A stretch of 48,611 nucleotides of DNA from an uncultured bacterium (GTDB lineage Bacteria > Desulfobacterota > Binatia > UBA1149 > CAITLU01): assembly GCA_903893315.1 (NCBI GenBank), contig CAITLU010000065.1, positions 1 through 48,611 on the forward strand. The letters run 5' to 3'. The translations under genes were made by a program, and so were the position numbers. This document shows positions 18,762 through 27,800 of the stretch, piece after piece. Position 1 is the stretch's first letter, and every line of letters starts with the position of its first letter. Below the pieces are notes generated by a model, which was not told where the DNA came from, did not search any database, and saw nothing but the letters and a program-made list of their open reading frames with translations.

Positions 18762-19133
18762 ATGAATCCGAAACTGAGAATCGTCACGATCTTGATGGGT
18801 ACGCTTTTCACGCTGCAGGGCGTCGTCTGGCTGGTTGATCCCAAGCGTGCAGCCGAGGGCCTCGGCATGAAGGCTCTGGACGGGCTCGCGCGCAGCACTC
18901 AGTTCGGTGATTTTGCCGCGTTCTTCCTGGTGCTAGGCCTGAGCATCCTGGCGGGAATCCGTCCCGGCCGCGCTCATCTGCTGAACTTTCCTGCCGCGAT
19001 GCTCGGCAGCGCGGCGCTGTGCCGCAGCATGGCGTGGGCCTTTCACGGAGCCGCGTTCGCGACGCTGTTCATCTCGGTGGAGTTGGGTGGCTGTCTGCTG
19101 CTGCTGGCGGCTGTCCGGTCGGCCGATAACTGA
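18762..19133 (+). CDS. Small four-helix membrane protein, function unknown
   Basis: A 123-residue protein with four hydrophobic stretches (about residues 6-24, 48-66, 75-92 and 98-118), so probably an inner-membrane protein. A perfect AGGAGG precedes ATG 18762, showing strong translation. Between helices 1 and 2 is the polar stretch DPKRAAEGLGMKALDG, a layout seen in DUF4345-like small membrane proteins; that link is only by general appearance. It lies 120 bases after radA. Confidence 0.7.
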   Translation: MNPKLRIVTILMGTLFTLQGVVWLVDPKRAAEGLGMKALDGLARSTQFGDFAAFFLVLGLSILAGIRPGRAHLLNFPAAMLGSAALCRSMAWAFHGAAFATLFISVELGGCLLLLAAVRSADN

Positions 19134-19194
19134 TGAACAGTGGCAGCGCCGCGGTGTTGGTGATGATGGAAACGACGATGCTGGAGTCCGCGGC

Positions 19195-20523
19195 ATGACG
19201 CTGGCGCGCCGTCTCGCACCGGTCCTTGCCGGTGTGTTCACCAGCACTCGCACTCGTGATGCACAACGGTGGATCTCCGAGCAGCGACGACGCATTGGCG
19301 GCCAGCCTCACCGCGTGCGCTACTTCCACCAGGTCGACGATCCCTACAGTTCGCTGGCTTCGCAGGTGCTCGGGGAACTGAGCGCGCGCTACGATATCGA
19401 GATCGAGCCGCATCTGGTCGGACCGCCTCCGGCCGAAGCTGCGCCGGAGCGCGAACGTCTCGAGGTTTTCGCGCGCAAGGATGCGGCCGACATCGCGCCC
19501 GGTTATCGGCTGGCGTTCCCGCGCCGTGACGCCGCGCCGGACGAGCGGCTGCTTCAGCAGGCGTCGTGCCTGCTCGCCGGCGCGATTGCGGCGGGCCGCT
19601 TCGTGGATGTGGCTGCGGGCGTCGGTCGCGCGCTGTGGGACGCTGACCAGGCCGGCCTGGACGAAATCGCAAGGACTACGCCGACGGCCGATCCGGTCGT
19701 CACTCGTGCGGCACTTGAAGCAGGGAATACTCTGCGCCGACGGTTGGGTCACTACCTGGGCGCGATGTTCCACTATGGCGGAGAGTGGTACTGGGGCGTC
19801 GACCGCTTGTGGCATCTCGAACGCCGTCTCCAGTCTCTGGGTGCGTTGCGCTCCGGGGCGGTTGCGCAGCCGATCGTGCGCCGTCCGGATTTTACAGATC
19901 AACCGGTCGCCGGCAGCGACAAGCGGCTCGTTCTCGAGTTCTATCCGTCGCTGCGCAGTCCCTACACCTACATCGTGATGGAGCGGGTTTACGCGCTGTC
20001 GCAGCGTTATCCGGTCGAACTGCGACTGCGGCCGTTGCTTCCGATGGTGATGCGCGGCTTGCCGATTCCGCGCGCCAAGAGGTTCTACATCACGCTCGAC
20101 ACCAAGCGTGAAGCCGACGACGCCGGTGTAGCGTTCGGGCGCGTAAGCGATCCGGTGGGACGTCCGGTAGAGCGGGCTTTCTCGCTGCTTCCATGGGCGC
20201 GCGAGCACGGGCGTGAGGCGGAATTCCTGCTCTCGTTCGCCCGCGCTGCGTTTGCCGAGGGCATCGACGCCGGCGAGGACGAGGGCTTGAGGCGCGTGGT
20301 CGAGCGCGTCGGACTGTCGTGGACGCAGGCCCGCGGGCACCTTGATCGCGAGGGCTGGCGCGAGGAACTCGAAGAGAATCGCCGTTCGCTGTTCGCGATG
20401 GGCCTGTGGGGCGTGCCGAGTTTCCGGTTGCTCGGTGATGACCGGGAGCCGGATTTCTGCACCTGGGGGCAGGACCGCCTCTGGCTTGTCGAACAGAATA
20501 TCCGACGTCGTCTCGGAGGCTGA
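19195..20523 (+). CDS. Tandem DsbA-fold / HCCA-isomerase-like protein
   Basis: A 442-residue protein with two thioredoxin-like DsbA-fold halves. The first begins HRVRYFHQVDDPYSSLA (about residues 41-57) and the second LVLEFYPSLRSPYTYIVM (about 244-261). Both carry an xPY element in place of CxxC, as in 2-hydroxychromene-2-carboxylate isomerase and kappa-class GST. The C terminus has the cis-Pro loop GLWGVPSFRL. It is therefore not expected to be a disulfide oxidoreductase; isomerase or GSH-dependent chemistry is possible. ATG 19195 has GGAG upstream; earlier in-frame starts overlap the preceding gene. Confidence 0.78.
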   Translation: MTLARRLAPVLAGVFTSTRTRDAQRWISEQRRRIGGQPHRVRYFHQVDDPYSSLASQVLGELSARYDIEIEPHLVGPPPAEAAPERERLEVFARKDAADIAPGYRLAFPRRDAAPDERLLQQASCLLAGAIAAGRFVDVAAGVGRALWDADQAGLDEIARTTPTADPVVTRAALEAGNTLRRRLGHYLGAMFHYGGEWYWGVDRLWHLERRLQSLGALRSGAVAQPIVRRPDFTDQPVAGSDKRLVLEFYPSLRSPYTYIVMERVYALSQRYPVELRLRPLLPMVMRGLPIPRAKRFYITLDTKREADDAGVAFGRVSDPVGRPVERAFSLLPWAREHGREAEFLLSFARAAFAEGIDAGEDEGLRRVVERVGLSWTQARGHLDREGWREELEENRRSLFAMGLWGVPSFRLLGDDREPDFCTWGQDRLWLVEQNIRRRLGG

Positions 20524-20570
20524 TTCGCTTCGAGACTCAGACGCGATCGTCAGTCTTGCCCGGCCGACAG

Positions 20571-22517
20571 CTATTCGATCTTGGGTGTCTGATCGCCGAG
20601 CAGCGGTCTCAGTTCTGCCAGATTGTAGCTGATCTTGGCCTTCTCTTTGAGGTCGCGGATGAACTCGTCGAGAGCCGCCTGTTCGCGCTGCTTGCGAAGC
20701 TGCGTGAACATTTCGTCTTTCTGTTGATCGAAGTCGTCGCGGGTGCCTTCGCTGACGCTGTCGCGCGCGAACACATAACCCTTGTTTCCGCTGACGAACG
20801 TGCGTGCCAGAGGCTCTCCGTCCTTGGCGGTCTTGAAGGCGACTTCCCCGAGGCCGGCTATGGCGCCAAGGCCGCCGACCACCTTGGCGTCGGCGGTGAA
20901 CGACTCGCTCTTCTTTACTTCGAGCTGGTTCTGTTGAGCGATCTGTTCGAGCGAAGTGCCGCTCTTGGCGGCAGCGAGCCATTCGTCGGCGCGCTTGCGG
21001 CCGGCGTCGAGCCCCTGTTCTTTGCGGTAGTCCTTCTCGACCGCGTCGCGCGCCTCGGCGAACTGCGGAATGTAACTATCCTTGCGTGATCCAAGCGAGA
21101 TCACGTAGTAATCCCTGCCGACCTTGACCGGTTGAGAGTCGGAGTCTCCCGGCTTTTCCAGCGCGTCCGCGGCCTGGAAGAATGCCGGTGCATCGCCTAC
21201 GCCCGGGATGATGGCGCCCTTGGAGAGAAGCGGCGTTTCTTCGATCTTGACGCCGCGCTCCTGCGCAAGGGTGTCGAACTTGGCCCCGTCGGCCAGACCC
21301 GCCGCGTCGGCGGCTGCATCTTCGAAAACCTTGTCGGAAGCTTTTTGCTCGGCAATCTTGGTGCGGATCTCGCCCTTGACCTCGTCGAGCGTCGCGGTGC
21401 CGGCCGGCTTCTTGTCGTAGACTTGCAGGACGTGGAAGCCGAAGTCGCTTTCGAACACGTCGCTGACCTTGCCGCGTTCGAGCGAGAAGGCGGCCTTTTC
21501 GAAAGCCGGCACCATGCGGCCGCGTCCGAAGAAGCCGAGGTCGCCGCCCTTGGACGCGCTGCCTGGATCCTGCGATTCGGCCTTGGCTACCGTCTCGAAG
21601 TCCTCACCCGCCGCCAGGCGAGCGGCTACTGCATCGATCGCGTCGCGGGCGGCTTTCTTGGTGGCCTCGTCGGCATCCTCGGCTACACGCTTGAGGATAT
21701 GGCGTGCGGCGACCTGTTCCTCGCGGGAAAACTCGGCGTTCTTGTGGACGTCGTAGTAGTCGGAGATTTCTTCGTCGGAGACCGTCGTCTTGGCGGCGTA
21801 GTCCGAGACCTTGTAGGCGATGTATCGCACGCTGACGCTTTCGGGCCGGCGGTAGTTCTCGTTGTGTTCGCCGAAGAACTTGTTCAGCGCGGCTTCGTCG
21901 ACCACTACCTGCTCTGCGAGCGGCATGGTGTCGAGTTCGAGATAGGCCAGGGTCATCTTGCGATTGAGGCGCAGGTACTCCTGATACGCTTCGTCCTCGC
22001 TGACGTGGGTACCGCGGCGGATGATGTCGGCGAGTTGCGAACCGAGCATGTCGCGGCGTACGGATTCTTCGAACATCCCGGTCGACATGCCCTGGGAGCG
22101 GACCACTTCCTTGTAGACCGTGGGAGAGAATACGCCTCCTCGCTGGAAGGCGTCGATGCGACGCAGTGAATCGCGAACCGCTTCGTCGGTGATGTTCAGG
22201 CCAAGCCGCTGGGCCTCACCGCGCAGCGCGGCGCCGTCGACGAGTTGGCGCAGCGTCATCGATGGAATGTCCAGCGCCTTCAGGAGCTGGTCGTTCATCT
22301 GACCCTGGAACTGGTTACGGAAGTAGGTTTCGTTGCGTGCCTTGGCCAGTTGGAACTCCGGCAACGTGACCTGGATCTTGCCTACGGTCGCAATCGCGCC
22401 CTGGCCTTTCCCGATCATGTAGCCTTTTCCCATGAAGAGAATGAAGACCGCGACGATGATGCTGAGCGCAGCTTTGACCGCCCAGGAACGGGCGTTGCGA
22501 CGCATGAAATCGAGCAT
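20571..22517 (-). CDS. PpiD/SurA-like membrane-anchored peptidyl-prolyl isomerase
   Basis: A 648-residue periplasmic chaperone with a single N-terminal anchor (about residues 15-31, AALSIIVAVFILFMG), a SurA_N/PpiD-type helical domain, and a parvulin rotamase domain around residues 265-370 (AARHILKRV ... DLGFFGRGRMVPAFEKAAF ... FGFHVLQV). A long C-terminal helical region follows. It would help newly exported proteins fold near the Sec translocon. The overall order matches E. coli PpiD (623 residues). GGAG lies 11 bases before ATG 22517. It is downstream of trxA on the same strand. Confidence 0.92.
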   Translation of the reverse strand: MLDFMRRNARSWAVKAALSIIVAVFILFMGKGYMIGKGQGAIATVGKIQVTLPEFQLAKARNETYFRNQFQGQMNDQLLKALDIPSMTLRQLVDGAALRGEAQRLGLNITDEAVRDSLRRIDAFQRGGVFSPTVYKEVVRSQGMSTGMFEESVRRDMLGSQLADIIRRGTHVSEDEAYQEYLRLNRKMTLAYLELDTMPLAEQVVVDEAALNKFFGEHNENYRRPESVSVRYIAYKVSDYAAKTTVSDEEISDYYDVHKNAEFSREEQVAARHILKRVAEDADEATKKAARDAIDAVAARLAAGEDFETVAKAESQDPGSASKGGDLGFFGRGRMVPAFEKAAFSLERGKVSDVFESDFGFHVLQVYDKKPAGTATLDEVKGEIRTKIAEQKASDKVFEDAAADAAGLADGAKFDTLAQERGVKIEETPLLSKGAIIPGVGDAPAFFQAADALEKPGDSDSQPVKVGRDYYVISLGSRKDSYIPQFAEARDAVEKDYRKEQGLDAGRKRADEWLAAAKSGTSLEQIAQQNQLEVKKSESFTADAKVVGGLGAIAGLGEVAFKTAKDGEPLARTFVSGNKGYVFARDSVSEGTRDDFDQQKDEMFTQLRKQREQAALDEFIRDLKEKAKISYNLAELRPLLGDQTPKIE

Positions 22518-22578
22518 GAATTTTCGAGCTCCCCGCGGGCGCTGTCAGCCAGGACTGTTCAGCGCTCCCGCGCTCGTG

Positions 22579-22905
22579 CTAGGCGGCTGCGTTTTCCAGG
22601 GCCTGGGCGAGCTTGCTCTTGGCAACCGCGCCCACGATCTGGTCGGCCACCTGGCCGTTCTTGAAGACGATGAGGTTAGGGATGCTGCGCACACCGTATC
22701 GCGAAGCCGCGTTCTGGTGTTCATCGACGTTGATTTTGACGATCTTGGCGCGGCCATGGTACTCGCCGGCCAGTTCTTCGAGAACCGGAGCGATGGCGCG
22801 GCAAGGCCCGCACCACGGCGCCCAGAAGTCCACCAGGACGGGAACATCGGACTTGAGCACTTCCTGCTCGAACGTATCGTCGGTCAGTTCGCTGATCTTG
22901 CCCAT
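22579..22905 (-). CDS. trxA: Thioredoxin 1
   Basis: A 108-residue cytoplasmic thioredoxin with active site WAPWCGPC, the conserved cis-Pro in [12 protein letters not shown], and standard length. It is a general protein disulfide reductant, recharged by thioredoxin reductase (not in the window). ATG 22905 has GAGGAG 9 bases upstream; longer in-frame readings run into tRNA-Leu and can be ruled out. The tRNA ends 34 bases upstream, so both are probably made from one transcript. Confidence 0.97.
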   Translation of the reverse strand: MGKISELTDDTFEQEVLKSDVPVLVDFWAPWCGPCRAIAPVLEELAGEYHGRAKIVKINVDEHQNAASRYGVRSIPNLIVFKNGQVADQIVGAVAKSKLAQALENAAA

Positions 22906-22939
22906 CGCGGTCGTCTCCTCGTCGATGCAGCGCAGAAGT

Positions 22940-23025
22940 TGGTGCCGGAGGTCGGACTTGAACCGACACGGAGTTTCCCCCACCGGATTTTGAGTCCGGC
23001 GTGTCTGCCATTTCACCACTCCGGC
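22940..23025 (-). tRNA. tRNA-Leu (anticodon CAA)
   Basis: An 86-base class II tRNA with encoded CCA. The acceptor stem GCCGGAG pairs with CTCCGGC. The anticodon stem CCGGA/TCCGG encloses loop CTCAAAA, anticodon CAA (codon TTG). A variable arm (GTGGGGGAAACTC region) and T loop GTTCAAGTC are present. It sits just upstream of trxA on the same strand. Confidence 0.96.
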
Positions 23026-23055
23026 GTTTTCGAGCCCCCTTAACTAGTCGCAGGC

Positions 23056-23088
23056 GGCCGCCGAGTCTATCGGCCGCGGCGGCCTTTT
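23056..23088. terminator. GC-rich hairpin between the HEAT gene and tRNA-Leu
   Basis: GGCCGCCG (23056-23063) and CGGCGGCC (23077-23084) form a stem followed on the plus strand by TTTT. On the minus strand, where the flanking genes lie, no T run follows. It may weaken read-through from the HEAT gene, but the polarity does not fit a classic intrinsic terminator for it. Confidence 0.3.
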
Positions 23089-23090
23089 CG

Positions 23091-23807
23091 TCACTTCTTC
23101 GGCGCGCGGGCGGCGAGTTTCTTCTCGAGTTCCAGAAGGGTCGGTTGTTGGACCGGTTTGGCGGCCAGGCGGGCATCGATCTTGTCGATGGCGTCGCCGG
23201 CCAGGCGGGCCAGGTCGGGGTTGGAACTGTCCTTCTGGAACTCCGCGATACCGTTGCGGGTAGCGGGATCGCCTATCTCTCCCAGCGCAAACACCGCATG
23301 GCAGACGAGTTCTTCATCCCCGACTGTGCGGGCGTAACTCAGCAGTCTCTCGCTGGTGCTGGGATCCGCGATGCGGCTGAGCGCGGTCAGAGAACGGAGC
23401 TTTTCCTCGTGCCCGACGTCGTTCAGGAACAGCAGCTGCATCAGCAGGCCGGTCGCGTCGCGGGCGCGCAGTGTACCCAGGTAGTCGATCGCCTTGATCC
23501 GCACCCTTACGTCGCTGTCGGCCGTCGCTTCAATCAACGGACGGACGGCTTCCTCGCCGCCCTTGGTTCCGAGCGATTCCACGGCGTCCAGGCGGGTCGG
23601 TACGTCGGCATCGCCGAGGCGCCGTTGCCACTCCGCGACATTGGCGCCCTTGGCGACGCGGTTGTAACGGTCGACGCCCGGGTGACCTCCGAACTCGCCG
23701 GCCATCTGGGCATGGGCCGTGACGTCGAAAGCGAAGGTCGACAGTGCAAACGCGATCGCGATCGCGCCGATGTTCGCCGCCGGGGCCGCATGCCTGGTTC
23801 TGCTCAT
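23091..23807 (-). CDS. Exported HEAT-repeat protein
   Basis: A 238-residue protein with a signal peptide (about residues 1-34, ending VTAHAQ). The mature part is built from HEAT/PBS-lyase-like repeats: VPTRLDAVESLGTKG, VRVRIKAIDYLGTL, EEKLRSLTALSRIAD, ELVCHAVFALGEIGD. Such repeats form a curved protein-binding solenoid. No catalytic motif is seen, so it is probably a periplasmic scaffold. ATG 23807 was chosen because AGAGGGG lies just upstream and the signal peptide starts there. Confidence 0.8.
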   Translation of the reverse strand: MSRTRHAAPAANIGAIAIAFALSTFAFDVTAHAQMAGEFGGHPGVDRYNRVAKGANVAEWQRRLGDADVPTRLDAVESLGTKGGEEAVRPLIEATADSDVRVRIKAIDYLGTLRARDATGLLMQLLFLNDVGHEEKLRSLTALSRIADPSTSERLLSYARTVGDEELVCHAVFALGEIGDPATRNGIAEFQKDSSNPDLARLAGDAIDKIDARLAAKPVQQPTLLELEKKLAARAPKK

Positions 23808-24157
23808 GCCATTGAACCCCTCTGAGGAACTTTCCGAATTGCGCAAGATGTTCGATCCGCCCGTTATGCCCCCGGAGGGACTTCGTTGACCGGCGAACAG
23901 TAGCGGCAAGATTTCCCACTGCAAGCGCGGGCCCGCCGGTCGGCAAAAAAACGCCATGTTTCCGCTGACAGGCTCGTTACGAGAGTGACGCCCTGAGGCT
24001 CCCTGCTTATGTTGGGGGCAGTGAGGGCATGGTGTGAGACGCCGCTGCGCCGAGTCTGGGATTGCCGCGGGCCATGCTGTTTCTTGTACGGGACGAACAG
24101 CCGAACGACAGAGTCTCGCGGCGGCCCGGCCGACGCCGGACGACAAGCGGAGGCAAT
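23808..24157. other. Divergent intergenic region, no gene seen
   Basis: 350 bases between the HEAT gene (-) and the BCAM0308-like gene (+). It contains an A7 tract near 23944-23951 and G-rich patches but no recognisable gene, repeat or RNA. It presumably carries both promoters. Confidence 0.4.
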
Positions 24158-24688
24158 ATGAAAACCCGATCAGTCGGCAAGCAAGCAACGATCTTGAAGA
24201 CCAGCAGCCGGGACCAAAGAGGCGCCCGTTCAAGCAAGGAACCGGCGGTTGTTGCGAAGGGGCCGGCATACGCAGATCCGACTGCCTGCGAGTGTTGCGG
24301 GGCCTTCTTCACCAAGAGGACCTGGCGCCGGGATCACCCTGTCACTCACGCTCTGCTCATCAAGGCCGAGTGGGCCAAGTGTCCGGCCTGTAGACAGAAA
24401 CGTAGCGGCACTGCCTACGGTCGGGTGTCCTTACGCGGGGCTTTCGAGGGTACGGCGGCCGCAGCGCTGCGCCGGCGCATCATCAACGTGGGCAAGCGGG
24501 CCGAGTACACCCAGCCGCAACACCGGGTGATGTCGGTCACGCGAATGGAGGATGGCCTGGAGGTTTTGACGACCTCCCAGAAGCTCGCCCATCGTATCGT
24601 CCACGAACTCAAGAAGGCCTTCGGAGGCCGTGCCGCCTACCGATGGTCGGCCGCTGACGGCTATCTGGAGGCGATCTGGAGGCAGTGA
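24158..24688 (+). CDS. BCAM0308-like zinc-binding protein
   Basis: A 176-residue basic protein with two Cys pairs, CECCG near residue 46 and KCPACRQ near residue 76, that could bind one zinc. A C-terminal alpha/beta part with LAHRIVHELKKAFGG follows. It resembles the uncharacterised BCAM0308 family, which has an NMD3/ribosome-export-factor-like fold; function is not established. GCGGAGG stands 7 bases before ATG 24158, supporting this start. It is convergent with the cus operon. Confidence 0.72.
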   Translation: MKTRSVGKQATILKTSSRDQRGARSSKEPAVVAKGPAYADPTACECCGAFFTKRTWRRDHPVTHALLIKAEWAKCPACRQKRSGTAYGRVSLRGAFEGTAAAALRRRIINVGKRAEYTQPQHRVMSVTRMEDGLEVLTTSQKLAHRIVHELKKAFGGRAAYRWSAADGYLEAIWRQ

Positions 24689-24710
24689 GGGTTCGTTGGT
24701 CTGCTCCAGT

Positions 24711-24738
24711 TCGGGAAAGCGGCCAGACGCTTTCCCGA
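24711..24738. terminator. Hairpin between convergent genes
   Basis: TCGGGAAAGC (24711-24720) and GCTTTCCCGA (24729-24738) form a perfect 10-bp stem with an 8-base loop. It lies between the end of the BCAM0308-like gene (+) and the end of cusA (-), where a shared terminator is expected. No T run follows. Confidence 0.5.
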
Positions 24739-24811
24739 GTCCGCGAAGGGCGCGGCGGCGCGCATCCCCGGAGGCCGGGAACCTGGTCGTGCCAAGGCCG
24801 GTGAGCACTTC

Positions 24812-27800
24812 TTACGACGGCGCTGTGTGCAGGGTGCGGCGCATCTGCCAGGCCTTGGCCAGGTAGAACAGGATCGGGTAGACGACCAGCTCCATCGCGA
24901 AGCTGACGAAGAGCCCGCCGATCATCGGTGCCGCCAGACGCCGCATCACGTCGGCGCCGGTGCCTTCGGCCCACAGCAGCGGCACCAGTCCGATGAAGGC
25001 CGTCGCCACCGTCATCGCCTTCGGCCGGATGCGCATCACCGCGCCGTCGTGGATGGCGTCGTACAGGTCCTCGGGGCCGCGCATGCGGCCTTCGCGCTCG
25101 AAACGGTCGAAGCTGTTTTCAAGGTACAGCAGCATCACCAGGCCGGTTTCGGCATCGAGCCCCGCCAATGCGATCAGGCCGATTACGACCGCCAGTGACA
25201 TGTTGTAGCCGAGCAGCCACAGCAGCCAGAAGGCGCCGATCAGGCTGAACGGAACCGCCAGCATCACGATGCCGACGCGCAACCAGCTCTGGGTCGTGAC
25301 GTAGAGCAGCAGGATGGTCACGAACATCGTCAGGATTCCCGCCGCCACCAATCGCGGCAGCGTCTTCTCCCAGAACTCGAACTGTCCAGAGAAAAGTATC
25401 GTGTAGCCGGGCGGCGTCGAAACCTGTTCGGCGACGACTCGCCGGGCTTCGGCGATGTAGCCGCCGAGGTCGCGGCCGGCGATGTCGATGAAGATCCACG
25501 CGGTCAGTTGCGAGTTTTCCGACTTGATCATCGGAGGCCCGGGCCGGATCTGCACCTTGGCGAGCTGGCCGAGCGGAACCTGCGCGCCGGTCGGCGTCTT
25601 GATCAGTACTTCGCGCAAGGCCGGAAGATCGTCGCGAAGCTCGCGTGCATAGCGCACGTTGAGAGGGTAGCGCTCGAGTCCTTCCACCGTCCACGTCACG
25701 TTCATGCCGCCGACCGCGGTCTGTATGACGTCCTGCACATCGCCGGTGGTGAGGCCGTAACGCGCCGCTTCGGTACGGTCGACGTCGAAGTCGAGATAGC
25801 GGCCTCCGAACGTGCGTTCGGGGTAAGCGCTGATCGTGCCGTTGATGGTGCGCACCGCGTTGGCGGTGCGTTCGGCAAGTTCCCCGAGTGTTTCGAGGTC
25901 GGAGCCGAGGATTTTGATGCCGACCGGCGTCTTGATTCCGGTGGCCAGCATGTTGATGCGGTTCTCGATCGGGAACGGCCACGCGTTGGCGATGCCTGGC
26001 AGCGACACGACGCTGTTCAGGCCCGGGTGTTGGGTTCCGTCGGGGTCGGTCCACCCGAGCTTCAGTTCGTCGGTGTCGATCGGCCTTTGCAGCGGCCAGA
26101 AGAATTCCAACGGTGTTCGCAGCGCCTGCGGCCAACCGCTGAAGAAACGTTCCACCGTCCGCCGTCTCCACTTGGTCTGGTCGGTTTCGAGTTGAACGAC
26201 GGTTTCGATCATCGACAGCGGAGCGGGATCGGTGGCGGTATCGGCGCGTCCGATCTTGCCGTGCACCGAGCGGACTTCGGGGAAGGTGCGGATCAGTTTG
26301 TTGGTCTGCTGCAGCAGTTCCTTGCTCTTGGTGATGCTGATGCTCGGATCGCTGGTCGGCATGTAGAGCAGGTCGCCTTCGTCCAGAGGCGGCATGAACT
26401 CGCTGCCGAGGTGACTGAGGGGGTAGAGCACGGAAACCATCGCCGCCATGACGACGGCCAGCACCAGCCAGTGCCAGCGCATCGCACCCTTGAAAATCGG
26501 GTTGTAGATCGCCTGCAGGAGACGACTGATCGGGCTGTGATGCTCGTGGACTATGCGCTGCGGTATCAGCAGCATGCCGAGCAGTACCGCCCACGCCAGT
26601 GCGATCCATCCGCGATAGGCGGCAACTGCGTCGACGAGTCCCGCGAGCCAGAACAACGCGGCTGCCGGGATCAGCATCGCGGCCAATGTGATGGCGAGGT
26701 TACGTCGCCAGCCCCACTGCTTGGGCAGCACGCGCGCAGTGATGAAGTAGCTCATCAGCACCGGGATGATCGTCACCGCCAGGAAGGACGACGAGGCCAT
26801 CGCCAGCGTCTTGGTCAGCGCCAGCGGCCGGAACAGGCGGCCGGCTTCTCCGCCCAGCACGAACACCGGCAGGAAACCGACCGTGATGATCATCAGCGAA
26901 AAGAACAGCGTCGGTCCGACTTCCTGCGCGGCTTCGAGGATTATCTCGGTGTGCGGACGGCCCGGCAGCCCGGCGGCCAGGCGTTCTTCTTCCCGGTCCA
27001 GGTGTTTGTGGGCGTTTTCGACCATCACGATCGACGAATCGACCATCACTCCGATGGCGATGGCGATGCCGCCGAGCGACATGATGTTGGCGTTGATGCC
27101 GGCCAGGTACATGACGAGTAACGCCACAAGCACGCCCGACGGAACCACGAACACCGCGACGAGTTCGCTGCGCGCGTGCAACAGGAAGGCGATGCAGACC
27201 AGGCCGACTACGACGATTTCTTCGATCAGCGTTTCGCGCAGTGTCGTGATCGACCGTTCGATCAGCGCCGAGCGGTCGTAGGTGGCGCGCGTGAACACAC
27301 CTGGAGGAAGCCCGTCCTCGAGGTCGAAGAGACGCTGCTTCACGTCCTGGATAACCTTGTAGGCGTTCTCACCGAAACGGGCGATGACTACTGCACCGAC
27401 CGCTTCGCCGGTGCCGTTGTATTCGCCGACGCCGCGCCTGGCCTCACCGCCGATCTCCACCGTCGCGACATCACCGAGCAGGATCGGCGTACCGCGCTGG
27501 CCGACGCCGACGGCGACTTTGGCGATGTCGTCGATGCCGTGCAGGTAGCCTCTCGAGCGCACCATGTACTCGCTTTCGGAAAGCTCGATCACCGATCCGC
27601 CGACGTCGTTGTTAGAGCGGTCGATGGCCTGTGTGATCTCGGAGGTCGAAAGGTTGAAACCCTGCAATCGCAGCGGGTCGAGCACCACCTGATATTGGCG
27701 GACGAAACCGCCGATCGGAGCGACCTCCGAGACGCCTTCGACCGCAGTGAGCGGATAGCGCAGATACCAGTCCTGCAGGCTGCGCAGCCCGGCCAGGTCG

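Noticed and set aside
22906-23019. A 38-residue N-terminal extension of trxA.
   Set aside because: It would translate tRNA-Leu. GAGGAG and a standard-length thioredoxin point to ATG 22905.
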